Notes: generated from the sequence alone by a model not told the origin. DNA of 64,000 bases from Planktotalea sp. (GCF_018607995.1 NZ_JABBAL010000015.1:135078-199077); one strand, 5' to 3'. Positions 1 to 9,557 are shown, counted from the stretch's first letter. A program made the numbers and translations.

Positions 1-630
1 GTGTGGCGGCTCAAACGCTTTGACTTTGCCGATATGGCCCAAACCTGTCGCGCTTTCCATAGTGCTGCCCGACTGTGCCAAACGACTATCGCCCACGACC
101 CAATAGGCTACTTGGGTGACCGCAGACAGGATCAGCAACGGAATAACAAACTGTACTTGTCCTGCGAGCAATGCGCCGCCCGTGATTGATAGTGCCATGA
201 ACAAAGGGCTCGTCAGTGGCATATGCCAGCGCGGAACCGTCTTGAGTTGCGCGTAGATCATCGACGTCGTGAAGACGGTCAGAAGCGACAGGATCGCGCC
301 GATGCCACCGATTAGGCCCCAGTGCTGCGCGAAGAACACGCGTCCAATGCCATAAATCGCCATTATGACGAGGGCCGCAACAGCGCATATCCCTTCGCGC
401 GATAGCCAGCTAGAACGCCATTGGCTGAAGGCTTTCAGCGCGCGCTCTGGGTGGCCAAGGTGGAACGTCGAGAACAAAAGACCGCCAACCGCCAAAAGAT
501 AAGCGATGGTGAAGAAGACGAAGGCTGTAAACCCGGTGGAGCCGGGCATGCCAAGACCGAGGAAGGTCAGCAAGCCAAAGCCAAGACCTGAAAGGGTGGT
601 AAAGAGAATAATTGACGGTGCTGGATGCAT
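1..630 (-). CDS. soeC: SoeC, membrane anchor of sulfite dehydrogenase (DmsC family), C-terminus beyond window
   Basis: Integral membrane subunit that anchors the molybdenum enzyme SoeAB to the cytoplasmic side of the inner membrane and passes sulfite electrons to quinone. The 210 visible codons are hydrophobic throughout with several membrane helices and the DmsC-like pieces LGLGMPG, FHLGHPERA and QWRSSWLSREG, the last two typical of the quinone-anchor family. Its ATG shares one base with the soeB stop (TAATG), so translation is coupled. The C-terminal third lies left of the window. Assignment rests on the family motifs plus the soeA-soeB order. Confidence 0.85.
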   Translation of the reverse strand, partial: MHPAPSIILFTTLSGLGFGLLTFLGLGMPGSTGFTAFVFFTIAYLLAVGGLLFSTFHLGHPERALKAFSQWRSSWLSREGICAVAALVIMAIYGIGRVFFAQHWGLIGGIGAILSLLTVFTTSMIYAQLKTVPRWHMPLTSPLFMALSITGGALLAGQVQFVIPLLILSAVTQVAYWVVGDSRLAQSGSTMESATGLGHIGKVKAFEPPH

Positions 631-1391
631 TATTTCGCTCCTCCCGGTAGGGCGTCTAGGGCTTTGTCTAGCCAACCTAGGAAGCCACCTGCGTCTTTTG
701 CAACAGGCTCAAGATAAGGCGCGAGGATGTCGAACTCTTCCATGGTGTCCTTCGGACGTGGTGGCAAGTACTTGTTCACTGGCTTCGTGCCTTGCTCGGG
801 CATCAGATCGAAACCACCGCGTTCTGCGACAAGGATGCTCACGTCTGATGTCTCATCCGCGAGATCCCCAAAGTGACGAGCGCCTGACGGACATGTGCGC
901 ACACATGCGGGCTGGCGATCTTCTTCGGGTAGGTTTTCGTTGTAAATCCGATCCACACAGAGCGTGCATTTCTTCATGACTTTCTCTGCAGCATCCATTT
1001 CGCGCGCGCCATATGGGCAGGCCCATGCGCAGAGACCGCAACCGATGCAATCTTGCTCGTTCACCAGAACGATACCATCCTCGACACGCTTGTAGCTCGC
1101 ACCTGTCGGGCAAACAGTGACGCAAGGCGCGTCCTCGCAGTGCAGGCAGGACTTGGGGAAGTGGATAAGTTGCGCTGCGCCTTCATCGGGCTGCACTTCG
1201 AACGAGTGTACGCGGTTGAGGAACGTGCCGGATGGATCGCCGCCGTAAGGGTTTTGATCGCTCAAAGGCGCGCCATAGTTTTCGGTATTCCAGCCTTTGC
1301 AAGACACGACGCAAGCATGGCAGCCCACGCATGTATCAAGGTCAATGACGAGGCCGAGTTTTTTCTGGGTGCTGGCGGGGAGGGTGGTCAT
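630..1391 (-). CDS. soeB: SoeB, 4Fe-4S ferredoxin subunit of sulfite dehydrogenase
   Basis: Electron-transfer subunit carrying four [4Fe-4S] clusters between the molybdenum subunit and the membrane anchor. Four cysteine clusters are visible: CVGCHACVVSC near residue 21, CLHCEDAPCVTVCP, CIGCGLCAWACP, and CTLCVD with a distant CVRTCP. An upstream in-frame ATG exists, but the start MTTLPAST gives 253 residues and an ATGA overlap with the soeA stop, which fits tight coupling. There is no Tat or Sec signal, agreeing with the cytoplasmic location known for Soe. Confidence 0.9.
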   Translation of the reverse strand: MTTLPASTQKKLGLVIDLDTCVGCHACVVSCKGWNTENYGAPLSDQNPYGGDPSGTFLNRVHSFEVQPDEGAAQLIHFPKSCLHCEDAPCVTVCPTGASYKRVEDGIVLVNEQDCIGCGLCAWACPYGAREMDAAEKVMKKCTLCVDRIYNENLPEEDRQPACVRTCPSGARHFGDLADETSDVSILVAERGGFDLMPEQGTKPVNKYLPPRPKDTMEEFDILAPYLEPVAKDAGGFLGWLDKALDALPGGAK

Positions 1392-4207
1392 TGGCCAAGC
1401 TTCCACTTCAATTCTTTAGGACCTGTCGGAACAGGTGATTTAATCGGTGCCAATGCTGGCTGGCTCTCGCTTGGAGGGTTCGCGGCTTTCTCGATCTTCA
1501 CGCGTAGGTCGAACCATGCGGCTTGGCCTGTGATCGGATCAGAGTTTGCCCAACGCAGGCCATCGCCTTTCGGCGGCATCAGCTCGTGAATGAGGTGGTT
1601 GAGCAAGAAACCTTTGGTGACTTCCGGCGCGTCCTCTTCCAAGGCCCATGCGCCTTTACGCTTGCCGATGGCGTTCCATGTCCAGACTGTGTTCGCGTTA
1701 AGTGCGGCCATTTCCATGACAGGCACCGTGATGGAGCCATGTGTGGAACTGACAGTCGCCCAGTCTTCATCCTTCAGCCCATGCTTTTGCATCAGGTTCG
1801 TCGGAAGATAGAGCGGGTTATGCCCATGGATCTGACGCAGCCAAGCGTTCTGGCTACCCCATGAGTGATACATCGCCATCGGGCGCTGCGTGAGGGCATG
1901 TACGGGGTATTCATCCACGTCAACTGCACCATCTTCGAAGGGTTCGTACCAGACGGGAAGCGGATCCATTGTCTCTTTGATACGCTCGCGCAGATGCTCT
2001 GGCGGTTGACGTTCGCCATGTCCTTCAGCGGCACGCTGGAACTTGCGCATTGGCTCAACGTAGAGCTGGAACAGATAAGGCTCTGGCTTGTCGATTATGC
2101 CTATGCCCACAGCCCATTCTTGGTAGGCCATGTTCCACGGTTTGTAGTAGTTCGCGCCCTCTGGGATGTGCTCCACAAAGAAACCGCCGTTCTCGATGTA
2201 GGCATCCAGCTGCGCTTCATTCGCGTCGCCGCGGCCGTTTTGCAGGCCGTTCTCTCCCATGCGCCACCCTGCGAGCGGGCCAATGCCCGGCTTGCGAATG
2301 TGGTTGGTGATGTAGTCGGCATAATCCGCGTATTTTTGCGATCCGTCCTCATTGATGAAGCCCGGTAAATCAAGACGTGCGCCAAGTTCACACAGCACGG
2401 ATTGGAAGCCACGCACATCGCGATCAGGCTCAATCACGGGCCAGCGAATCGCGTCGGCAGCAGCATCAGCTTCGCAGATCGGACGATCGAGCAGAGAGAT
2501 ACAGTCGTGACGCTCAAGGTAGGTCGTGTCAGGCAGGATCAGATCGGCGTAGGCGACCATTTCAGAGGAATAGGCATCGGAGTAGATGATCCGTGGGATC
2601 ACATATTCGCCCGTTTCCTCGTTCTTATCCGTCAGCATGTCGATGACGCCACGCGTGTTCATCGAAGAGTTCCACGCCATGTTCGCCATATACATAAACA
2701 GCGTGTCAATCTTGTAGGGATCGCCCGCATACGCGTTGGAGATCACCATATGCATCATGCCATGCGCGGACATGGGGTTGTCCCACGTAAACGCTTTGTC
2801 GATACGCGCGGCAGAGCCATCGTCTTTCAGCGCAAGATCATCAGGGCCATGCACGAAACCAAGGTGCGGACCATCAAGCGGCTTGCCCGGTGTCACGCCA
2901 TAGTGCGGCTTCGGGTGGATCGTTGCTGGCTTTGGATAAGGCGGTTTGAAGCGGAAGCCACCGGGAACTTCGACTGTGCCAAGCAGGATTTGCAAGACAT
3001 GCAGGGAACGGCAGGTTTGGAAGCCGTTAGAGTGTGCAGAGATACCGCGCATGGAGTGGAACGAAACAGGGCGGCCCGTCATTTTGGAATGCGTCTCACC
3101 GCGGAAATCGGTCCACTCGTGATCTAGCTCAAAACTTTCCTCGAACGCCACTCGTGCGATCTCATTGGCGATGCCGCGAATGCGTTCGGTTGGAATTCCG
3201 CAACGCTCGGCGACAGCTTCGGGGGCGTATTCCTCGGAGAGATACCGCTCTGCCATCAAATGAAACACAGGCTTGTGCGTCACACCAGCATGACGATGCG
3301 AGGCAGACAGATCAGGGCGCACGCCCTTTTGATCAAAAGGAGTGAGCTTGCCAGTGTTGCGATCAATCACCAGCTCTTTGCCAGCCTCGTCACGCATCAA
3401 CAAACCAGTATCAGCGTCGACCAACACTGGCGCGTTCGTGTATTGCGCGAGGTACTCAAGGTCGATCTTACCAGCTTTCATCAACTCGTGCACAAGCGCG
3501 AGGATGAACAAACCGTCGGTGCCGGGTGTGATGCCGACCCAATCATCGGCAACCGCGTTATAACCTGTGCGGATCGGGTTCACGCCAATCACACGCGCGC
3601 CGCGCTCTTTGATTTTGCCGATGCCCATCTTGATCGGGTTGGAATCGTGGTCTTCTGCCACACCAAATAGCATGAACAGCTTCGTGTGATCCCAATCCGG
3701 TTGCCCGAATTCCCAGAACGCACCGCCCATCGTGTAGATGCCAGCGGCCGCCATGTTCACGGAACAGAACCCGCCGTGCGCGGCATAGTTAGGCGTGCCA
3801 AAGTGCTGCGCCCAGAAGCTCGTGAAGGATTGCGACTGATCGCGACCCGTAAAGAACGCCAGTTTCTCAGGGTTCTCTGCGCGGATCGGGGCGAGCCAAT
3901 CGGTGGCGATTGTCAGCGCTTCTTCCCATGAAATTTCTTCAAACTCACCTGAGCCACGTGGACCAACACGCTTCAAAGGGGACTTTAAACGCGAGGGCGC
4001 GTTGACCTGCATGATGCCTGCAGACCCCTTGGCACAAAGCACACCTTTGTTCACGGGGTGGTCTTTGTTGCCCTCGATATAGGCAACTTTGCCTTCTTTC
4101 ATATGCACATTGATGCCACAGCGGCACGCACACATGTAGCAGGTGGTTTTGCGCACCTCGTCAGAGACTTTCGGCGACAGGTCCAGAATGGGTTGGTCTT
4201 TGGGCAT
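1388..4207 (-). CDS. soeA: SoeA, molybdopterin catalytic subunit of cytoplasmic sulfite dehydrogenase
   Basis: Large molybdopterin-guanine-dinucleotide oxidoreductase of 939 residues that oxidises sulfite to sulfate. An N-terminal [4Fe-4S] motif is visible (C23, C26, C30, C58, ending CAKG), followed by molybdopterin domains with HGGFCSVN and GRDQSQSF, and a C-terminal MGD-binding domain around HSWGSQNAWLRQIHGHNPLY. No twin-arginine leader precedes the cluster motif, so it should stay in the cytoplasm, as for SoeABC and unlike periplasmic SorAB. Its place beside xsc and pta supports disposal of sulfite released from sulfoacetaldehyde. Polysulfide or DMSO reductases share the fold; context decides. 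Confidence 0.88.
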   Translation of the reverse strand: MPKDQPILDLSPKVSDEVRKTTCYMCACRCGINVHMKEGKVAYIEGNKDHPVNKGVLCAKGSAGIMQVNAPSRLKSPLKRVGPRGSGEFEEISWEEALTIATDWLAPIRAENPEKLAFFTGRDQSQSFTSFWAQHFGTPNYAAHGGFCSVNMAAAGIYTMGGAFWEFGQPDWDHTKLFMLFGVAEDHDSNPIKMGIGKIKERGARVIGVNPIRTGYNAVADDWVGITPGTDGLFILALVHELMKAGKIDLEYLAQYTNAPVLVDADTGLLMRDEAGKELVIDRNTGKLTPFDQKGVRPDLSASHRHAGVTHKPVFHLMAERYLSEEYAPEAVAERCGIPTERIRGIANEIARVAFEESFELDHEWTDFRGETHSKMTGRPVSFHSMRGISAHSNGFQTCRSLHVLQILLGTVEVPGGFRFKPPYPKPATIHPKPHYGVTPGKPLDGPHLGFVHGPDDLALKDDGSAARIDKAFTWDNPMSAHGMMHMVISNAYAGDPYKIDTLFMYMANMAWNSSMNTRGVIDMLTDKNEETGEYVIPRIIYSDAYSSEMVAYADLILPDTTYLERHDCISLLDRPICEADAAADAIRWPVIEPDRDVRGFQSVLCELGARLDLPGFINEDGSQKYADYADYITNHIRKPGIGPLAGWRMGENGLQNGRGDANEAQLDAYIENGGFFVEHIPEGANYYKPWNMAYQEWAVGIGIIDKPEPYLFQLYVEPMRKFQRAAEGHGERQPPEHLRERIKETMDPLPVWYEPFEDGAVDVDEYPVHALTQRPMAMYHSWGSQNAWLRQIHGHNPLYLPTNLMQKHGLKDEDWATVSSTHGSITVPVMEMAALNANTVWTWNAIGKRKGAWALEEDAPEVTKGFLLNHLIHELMPPKGDGLRWANSDPITGQAAWFDLRVKIEKAANPPSESQPALAPIKSPVPTGPKELKWKLGQ

Positions 4208-4237
4208 GTGTCGTAATCTCCCTTGAGGGTGTAGGCT

Positions 4238-4987
4238 TTAGAGTGCGAGGCGGATCAGGCCCAAAGATGCCAAAAACATCAAGAGGTTGAGACAAAATGG
4301 ACGGTAATAGGGTTCCCACTTGGGACTGAAGAACTTCGTTCCAACGAACACGCCCAGCATTGCGATGGGGGCAAAAAACAACCCGCGCCATGCGGCTCGT
4401 AGCGTCATGACGTCGAAATAAATCAGGAATAGGAACGATCCGAAAGAGGCGAGGAACAAGTAAACAACCAACGTGCCGCGCATCATTTTCGCGGGTTGGT
4501 TCTGCGAGAGCACATAGAGCGCGACGACCATACCACCCACATGCGCCACGCCTGCAGCGATGCCTGCAACTATGCCAGAAATCAGCGTACCGGGGCGGGT
4601 CGCAAGGCCCAGGATGCGCAGTCGTGCGAGTTGCAGGGCCGCAAGAGCGAGGATGATGAGCAAGGCGATCAGCGTAGAAGTATCTGTAGGTAGCGATGTC
4701 GTGAGCGTCAGCCCAATCGGCCAGCCGATGAAGTTACCCATGACGAGCAGAATGGCGATTGTACGATTTGCATCACGCCAACCGCCGCCTGCCATTTGCA
4801 GGCTCGCCGCCATTTCAAGGAACCATAAAACGGGAATGAGTGAGATCGGCGAAATGATCGTCGCGGCAGCGGCCATCACGAGTGCGGACAAAGCAAATCC
4901 TGCAAAGCCACGCACCATACCAGCGGCAAAGCAGATACCCCCGAGCAGCACGATTTGGGGGATCGTAAGATCGAGGAAAGCGCTCAT
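4238..4987 (-). CDS. TauE/SafE-type (TSUP) sulfite/anion permease
   Basis: A 249-residue polytopic membrane protein with about eight hydrophobic segments and the glycine-rich halves typical of TSUP permeases (RGFAGFALSAL near the N-terminus; GIVAGIAAGVAHVGGM in the middle). Its start overlaps the pta stop by four bases and soeA follows 30 bases downstream. TSUP members in taurine clusters (tauZ/tauE) are proposed to export sulfite, sulfate or sulfoacetate; here it stands between the enzymes that make sulfite and the one that oxidises it. Substrate is inferred from context only. Confidence 0.8.
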   Translation of the reverse strand: MSAFLDLTIPQIVLLGGICFAAGMVRGFAGFALSALVMAAAATIISPISLIPVLWFLEMAASLQMAGGGWRDANRTIAILLVMGNFIGWPIGLTLTTSLPTDTSTLIALLIILALAALQLARLRILGLATRPGTLISGIVAGIAAGVAHVGGMVVALYVLSQNQPAKMMRGTLVVYLFLASFGSFLFLIYFDVMTLRAAWRGLFFAPIAMLGVFVGTKFFSPKWEPYYRPFCLNLLMFLASLGLIRLAL

Positions 4988-6036
4988 GCGGTCTGCGCTT
5001 GCAAAGCTGTCACAGCGATCATCGCAAGCACGTCACCCGCCACACATCCGCGAGACAAATCATTTGCAGGCTTGGCAAGACCTTGCAGCACAGGACCAAT
5101 CGCCACCGCACCACCAAAGCGCTGCGCTAATTTATATCCGATGTTACCTGCATCTAGGTTCGGGAAGATCAACACGTTCGCTGCGCCTTGCAACGTACCT
5201 GTTGGCGCTTTGGAGGCGGCAACCGCAGGCACAAGTGCTGCATCAAGTTGCAGTTCACCATCAACGACCAAGTCAGGCCGGCCGGCTTTCAAAGCCTTGG
5301 TCGCCTCTTGCACCTTGGTCACGCGCTCATGCTTTGCAGAGCCATGTGTAGAGAACGATAGCATACCAAGCTTCGGGGCTTCGCCAACCAGCGCGGCAAA
5401 ACTATCAGCGGCTTGCGAGGCGATGCCAGCTAGCTCTGCTGCATCAGGATCAATCACCATACCGCAATCGGAAAAGACCATCGCGGGGTGCTCAAGAGGG
5501 TGATATTCTGGTAAAATCATCAAGAAGAAGGACGACACCAGTGGCTCAGACTTGGCTTTGCCAATCACTTGCAACGCCGCACGAACTGTATCAGAGGTTG
5601 TTGCGACTGCGCCCCCAATCGAGCCGTCGGCGCGTCCTGTTTTAACTAGCAACGCCGCGTATACAAGAGGATCAAGCGTGGCTTTTTGTGCAAGCTCTAA
5701 CGTCAGACCTTTGTGGGCGCGTAACTCAACAAACCTCTCGGCGAGGGTGTCGAAAAATCTAGAATTCTCGGGGTCGTGAATTTTGATTCTGGAGGTATCC
5801 AGCAATTCAAACTTAGCCAGCGTGGTCTCGACATCTGTTTGAGACCCAACAAGATGTGCTTGTTTAATTACACCAGCATTCAAGGCGGCAACCGCTGCCT
5901 CAACAATACGCGGATCGCTGCCTTCAGCGAAGGCAATCGATTTAGGGGTCGCCGCCGCTCGCGTCAGTAAAGACGCAAGCGGTGGGAGCGTGTTTGCTTT
6001 ATCTAGCAAAGCGGATGGGTTCGTTTTGCTAGACAT
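4984..6036 (-). CDS. pta: Phosphate acetyltransferase (acetyl phosphate to acetyl-CoA)
   Basis: Single-domain phosphotransacetylase of 350 residues without the long N-terminal DRTGG/BioD-like part of E. coli Pta. Family pieces include FAEGSDPRIVEAA, VKTGRADGSIGGAV and the C-terminal NVLIFPNLDAGNIGYKL. It converts the acetyl phosphate made by Xsc into acetyl-CoA. It follows xsc by five bases and overlaps the TSUP gene by four, so the cluster is read as xsc-pta-tauE-soeABC. The start MSSKTNPS is the only sensible one in the short gap after xsc. Confidence 0.93.
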   Translation of the reverse strand: MSSKTNPSALLDKANTLPPLASLLTRAAATPKSIAFAEGSDPRIVEAAVAALNAGVIKQAHLVGSQTDVETTLAKFELLDTSRIKIHDPENSRFFDTLAERFVELRAHKGLTLELAQKATLDPLVYAALLVKTGRADGSIGGAVATTSDTVRAALQVIGKAKSEPLVSSFFLMILPEYHPLEHPAMVFSDCGMVIDPDAAELAGIASQAADSFAALVGEAPKLGMLSFSTHGSAKHERVTKVQEATKALKAGRPDLVVDGELQLDAALVPAVAASKAPTGTLQGAANVLIFPNLDAGNIGYKLAQRFGGAVAIGPVLQGLAKPANDLSRGCVAGDVLAMIAVTALQAQTA

Positions 6037-6041
6037 CAGAC

Positions 6042-7820
6042 TTATACCGTCTGCTCGACCATGTCGTCCGCGCTGATGCCAGCTACTTCGACAGGCTTCT
6101 TCATCGCGTCACGGCGGAACGGGTCACCCAGCTCTTGATTGATCATTGCTTCGATCAGCGTCGTGATGCCGTTCTCCATCTGATCCTTAACCGCTTGGTT
6201 CAGCGCTGCTGTCAACTCGTCCTGCGTGCGTGCAACGACGCCTTTGAGACCGCATGCATTCGCGATGCCTGCGTAAGAAACACCTTCGTCCAGCTCTGTG
6301 CCAACGAAGTTATCGTCGAACCAAAGTGTGGAGTTACGCTTTTCTGCGCCCCACTGGTAGTTACGGAAGACAACCTGTGTCATTGCAGGCCATTCGCCAC
6401 GGCCAATCGCCGTCAGCTCGTTTACTGCGATGCCGAATGCGCCGTCGCCGGAGAAACCAACAACTGGGACATCAGGGCAACCGATCTTCGCGCCAGCAAC
6501 CGCCGGCAGACCGTAGCCACATGGACCAAATAAACCTGGTGCAAGATACTTACGACCAGTGTCGAAATCAGGGTAGGCATTACCAATCGCGCAGTTGTTG
6601 CCGATGTCGGACGAGATGATTGCCTCACGTGGCAAGGCCGCCTGAATTGCGCGCCATGCCATGCGCGGGGACATCCAGTCAGGCTTGGCTGCGCGCGCAC
6701 GCTCGTTCCAGTTGGTGCCTGGATCGTCGTTCTCGTCTGTCATGGATGTCAGCTCTTGCGCCCATGCAGATTTGGTCTTTGCGATATGTGCCTCGCGTTC
6801 ATTACGGCCCGCATCACCTGCGTCGTCCGCCAGTTGGGAAATGATGCCCTGCGCAACTTTCGCAGCGTCACCAACGATACCAACCGTAACTTTCTTCGTC
6901 AGGCCGATGCGGTCAGGGTTGATATCAACCTGAATGATCTTCGCATTTGTTGGCCAGTACTCCATGCCGTAACCCGGCAATGTAGAGAACGGGTTGAGGC
7001 GTGTACCAAGGCACAACACAACGTCTGCGTCTTTGATCAACTGCATGCCAGCTTTGGAACCGTTGTAGCCCAAAGGACCTGCGAACAATGGGTGGTTACC
7101 CGGGAACGCATCGTTGTGCTGGTAGCCCACACAAACAGGTGCGCTCAAACGCTCTGCCAAGTCTTTGGACGCTTGAATGCCGCCTTTAGACAAAACAACA
7201 CCAGCGCCGTTCAAGATCACCGGGTTCTTTGCGGAGGACAAGATCGCGGCTGCTTCTGCAACGGAGTTTGTGCCGCCGGAGGATGGCTCGAACTCGATCG
7301 GATTTGTGATTTCGATATCGACAATCTGTGTCCACATATCGCGTGGGATGTTCAATTGTGCAGGACCAGACAAACGCTTCGCTTGCGAAATTACACGTGT
7401 GAGAACTTCGACAACGCGGGATGGGTCACGAACTTCTTCTTGGTAGCAGACCATGTCTTCGAACAGTTTCATTTGCTCAACTTCTTGGAAGCCACCTTGG
7501 CCGATTGTCTTGTTCGCAGCCTGAGGCGTGACCAGCAACAAAGGCGTGTGGTTCCAGTAAGCTGTCTTAACAGCTGTGACGAAGTTCGTGATGCCCGGGC
7601 CGTTCTGGGCAATCATCATGCTCATCTTGCCTGTCGCGCGCGTGTAGCCGTCAGCCATCATGCCTGCGGAGCCCTCATGGGCGCAGTCCCAGAACGTGAT
7701 GCCCGCGCGTGGGAAAATGTCCGAGATCGGCATCATGGCGGAACCGATAATACCGAATGCGTGCTGAATACCGTGGCGTTGTAGGGACTTAACGAAGGCC
7801 TCTTCAGTGGTCATCTTCAT
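6042..7820 (-). CDS. xsc: Sulfoacetaldehyde acetyltransferase
   Basis: Thiamine-diphosphate enzyme that turns sulfoacetaldehyde plus phosphate into acetyl phosphate and sulfite, the carbon-sulfur cleavage step of taurine and related sulfonate breakdown. The N-terminal TPP (PYR) domain shows CAHEGSAGMMADGYTRATG with the conserved glutamate, and the C-terminal domain has the TPP motif GFSGDGAFG followed by FRNYQWGAEKRN typical of Xsc. I chose MKMTTEEAF as start, giving 592 residues, the family length; the longer frame adds 24 residues of unrelated sequence. Three putative TauR repeats lie 70-130 bases upstream. Confidence 0.95.
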   Translation of the reverse strand: MKMTTEEAFVKSLQRHGIQHAFGIIGSAMMPISDIFPRAGITFWDCAHEGSAGMMADGYTRATGKMSMMIAQNGPGITNFVTAVKTAYWNHTPLLLVTPQAANKTIGQGGFQEVEQMKLFEDMVCYQEEVRDPSRVVEVLTRVISQAKRLSGPAQLNIPRDMWTQIVDIEITNPIEFEPSSGGTNSVAEAAAILSSAKNPVILNGAGVVLSKGGIQASKDLAERLSAPVCVGYQHNDAFPGNHPLFAGPLGYNGSKAGMQLIKDADVVLCLGTRLNPFSTLPGYGMEYWPTNAKIIQVDINPDRIGLTKKVTVGIVGDAAKVAQGIISQLADDAGDAGRNEREAHIAKTKSAWAQELTSMTDENDDPGTNWNERARAAKPDWMSPRMAWRAIQAALPREAIISSDIGNNCAIGNAYPDFDTGRKYLAPGLFGPCGYGLPAVAGAKIGCPDVPVVGFSGDGAFGIAVNELTAIGRGEWPAMTQVVFRNYQWGAEKRNSTLWFDDNFVGTELDEGVSYAGIANACGLKGVVARTQDELTAALNQAVKDQMENGITTLIEAMINQELGDPFRRDAMKKPVEVAGISADDMVEQTV

Positions 7821-7892
7821 GGATGCGCTCCTAGACTGAGATTTGGAATAAATAAAAGCCCGCAACGCAGGCTGACAGATTGCCCTCTTCAT

Positions 7893-7946
7893 ATGGAGCC
7901 AGAGTGAGTCCTGTTAGCGCCAGATGATATGTTGAAATATAGCCAG
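7893..7946 (-). promoter_or_regulatory. Three tandem direct repeats upstream of xsc, putative TauR sites
   Basis: Read on the minus strand, CTGGCTATAT (7946-7937), CTGGCGCTAA (7923-7914) and CTGGCTCCAT (7902-7893) repeat with start-to-start distances of 23 and 21 bases, about two helical turns. The middle copy fits best the TauR repeat I remember from Rhodobacter capsulatus (CTGGACYTAA); the outer ones match the CTGG core only. Spaced direct repeats are typical of MocR-type regulators. Binding is inferred. Confidence 0.5.
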
Positions 7947-7964
7947 TCTAAAAATTAATGAGAA

Positions 7965-9434
7965 TTAATGTCTCGATAATTTTGATATTTCCTGTGCGAT
8001 GCGGCTCACACCTTCTGGAATCAAATCCTGCGAAATCGAGGAATAGGCGAGGCGATAGAAATTCTTGATACCAGCGCCCGCCGCGAAATAGGGATGGCCG
8101 GTTTCGATCAGGACGTCACGCTCCATCAAAGCATGTTTCAGCTCGACTGTGGAGACATCTTCAGGTGCGCGCATCCAAAAGCTCGATCCGCCAAAAACAC
8201 CACGCCCTGCAATCTCAAGCTCGTGTTCATTGATAGCATTCTCCATAACTTCACGGCGTTTTTGATAGATTTTGCCGATTTTGCGCACCAAAGCATCATA
8301 ATGCCCAAGCGAAAGGAAATAGGCAGTCGTGCGTTGGATGTGCCCTGGTGGATGCCGCAAAACGGACGCACGCAGCGCACGGGCCTCGCGGATGAATTCT
8401 TCAGAGCCGACCAAATACCCCAGCCGCAAACCTGGAAAAATCGACTTGGAAAAACTGCCAACGTAAATCACCCGTCCGTCTTCATCCAGCGACTTAAGCG
8501 CAGGCATAGGCCCCCCAAGGAACGAAACCTCGAATTCATAATCATCCTCAACGATAATCGCATCCAGTTCTCGCGCGCGTTCCAGCAAGGCTTTGCGCCT
8601 TGTATGCGGCATCGTGGCGGAGGTGGGACATTGATGGCTTGGGGTTGCGAAAATAACGTCTGTGCCGTCTTCGATTAGGTCGGGCTGCAATCCGTCACGA
8701 TCCACAGGGACTGGCAACAAGTGGCAGCGAGATTGGGTCAGCACATCGCGCAACGCGTGATAACAAGGATCCTCAATCGCGGCGGTGCGGCGCTGCGTCA
8801 AAAGGATCTGCGCAGTCAGCCAAAGCGCGTTTTGTGCGCCCACTGTTATTAACACTTCCTCAGGGCGCGCAAAAATGCCGCGACGGGGCAACGTATGACG
8901 GAGAATGAACTCAATCAGTTGTGGATCATCCTGATCATAATAATCTGCCGTCAGCGCGGAAAAATCACGCGCGCCTAGAGCCTGCAACGCACACAAGCGC
9001 CAGTTGGCGTGATCAAACAGGCTCTTGTCGACCTGCCCATAGATGAACGGATATTTGTATTTCTGCCAATCCACAGGCTTGGTCGGTGCAGACCCACCTG
9101 TGAATTTCTGCCCAATAGCACGCGACCAATCAACAGCATCCGCGCGTTTTCTGGTGGGTTCAAACTGTGGCGGTTCGGGGGCATTGTCCGATACGAAATA
9201 CCCCGATCGTCCACGACTGTTCAGATAATCATTCGCCAAAAGCTCTGTGTAGGCGAGCGTGACAGTGATCCGGCTAATCCCCAAATGCGTGGCTAGCTTA
9301 CGCGAAGAAGGCAGCTTTTCTCCCTTGGAATAACGCCCGGACAAAATGCCTTGTGCGATCATCTGTTGGATCTGCGATTGCAAGGTGCCTTGATAGTCTG
9401 GATCCAGAAAAAACGTATCAATTGAAATGGCCAT
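7965..9434 (-). CDS. tauR: TauR, MocR-family (GntR-aminotransferase) regulator of taurine genes
   Basis: A 489-residue PLP-dependent transcription regulator. The N-terminal GntR winged helix covers about residues 14-80 (GEKLPSSRKLATHLG, SRITVTLAYTEL); the rest is a fold-I aminotransferase-like domain with the PLP lysine in SFSKSIFPGLRLGYL and VEDDYEFE. It sits in the same direction just upstream of xsc and 1.4 kb from tpa, the arrangement of the known taurine activator TauR. Two putative TauR repeats lie in its own promoter, suggesting autoregulation. Other MocR types (PdxR, GabR) share the domains; the context favours TauR. Confidence 0.9.
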   Translation of the reverse strand: MAISIDTFFLDPDYQGTLQSQIQQMIAQGILSGRYSKGEKLPSSRKLATHLGISRITVTLAYTELLANDYLNSRGRSGYFVSDNAPEPPQFEPTRKRADAVDWSRAIGQKFTGGSAPTKPVDWQKYKYPFIYGQVDKSLFDHANWRLCALQALGARDFSALTADYYDQDDPQLIEFILRHTLPRRGIFARPEEVLITVGAQNALWLTAQILLTQRRTAAIEDPCYHALRDVLTQSRCHLLPVPVDRDGLQPDLIEDGTDVIFATPSHQCPTSATMPHTRRKALLERARELDAIIVEDDYEFEVSFLGGPMPALKSLDEDGRVIYVGSFSKSIFPGLRLGYLVGSEEFIREARALRASVLRHPPGHIQRTTAYFLSLGHYDALVRKIGKIYQKRREVMENAINEHELEIAGRGVFGGSSFWMRAPEDVSTVELKHALMERDVLIETGHPYFAAGAGIKNFYRLAYSSISQDLIPEGVSRIAQEISKLSRH

Positions 9435-9447
9435 GGCTCACCATACT

Positions 9448-9479
9448 CTGGCCCTAAGTAGCAATGCAACTGGACTTAG
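9448..9479 (+). promoter_or_regulatory. Two direct repeats in the divergent tauR/GntR promoter, putative TauR sites
   Basis: CTGGCCCTAA (9448-9457) and CTGGACTTAG (9470-9479) are direct repeats 22 bases apart, matching the remembered TauR consensus CTGGACYTAA at 8 to 9 of 10 positions. They lie 14-45 bases upstream of the tauR start, where TauR could control its own gene and the divergent GntR remnant. Confidence 0.55.
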
Positions 9480-9506
9480 TTGCAAATAGGATAAATCGCT
9501 TCTCAT

Positions 9507-9518
9507 TTTGTATACAAA
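9507..9518. promoter_or_regulatory. Palindromic GntR/FCD operator TTTGTATACAAA
   Basis: A perfect 12-base palindrome directly in front of the GntR/FCD remnant. TTGTATACAA-type palindromes are common operators of FCD-class GntR regulators, so this was probably the autoregulatory site of the now broken gene at 9558. It also argues that translation starts downstream at ATG 9558, not at the GTG next to the palindrome. Confidence 0.5.
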
Positions 9519-9557
9519 GTGAATGCAAGTAGACAAGTAGAAGTGAGCCGCCTCGGC

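Noticed and set aside
6756..7784. A 342-residue plus-strand open frame inside xsc
   Set aside because: Antisense shadow of the highly conserved xsc frame, cysteine/arginine-rich and without recognisable motifs.
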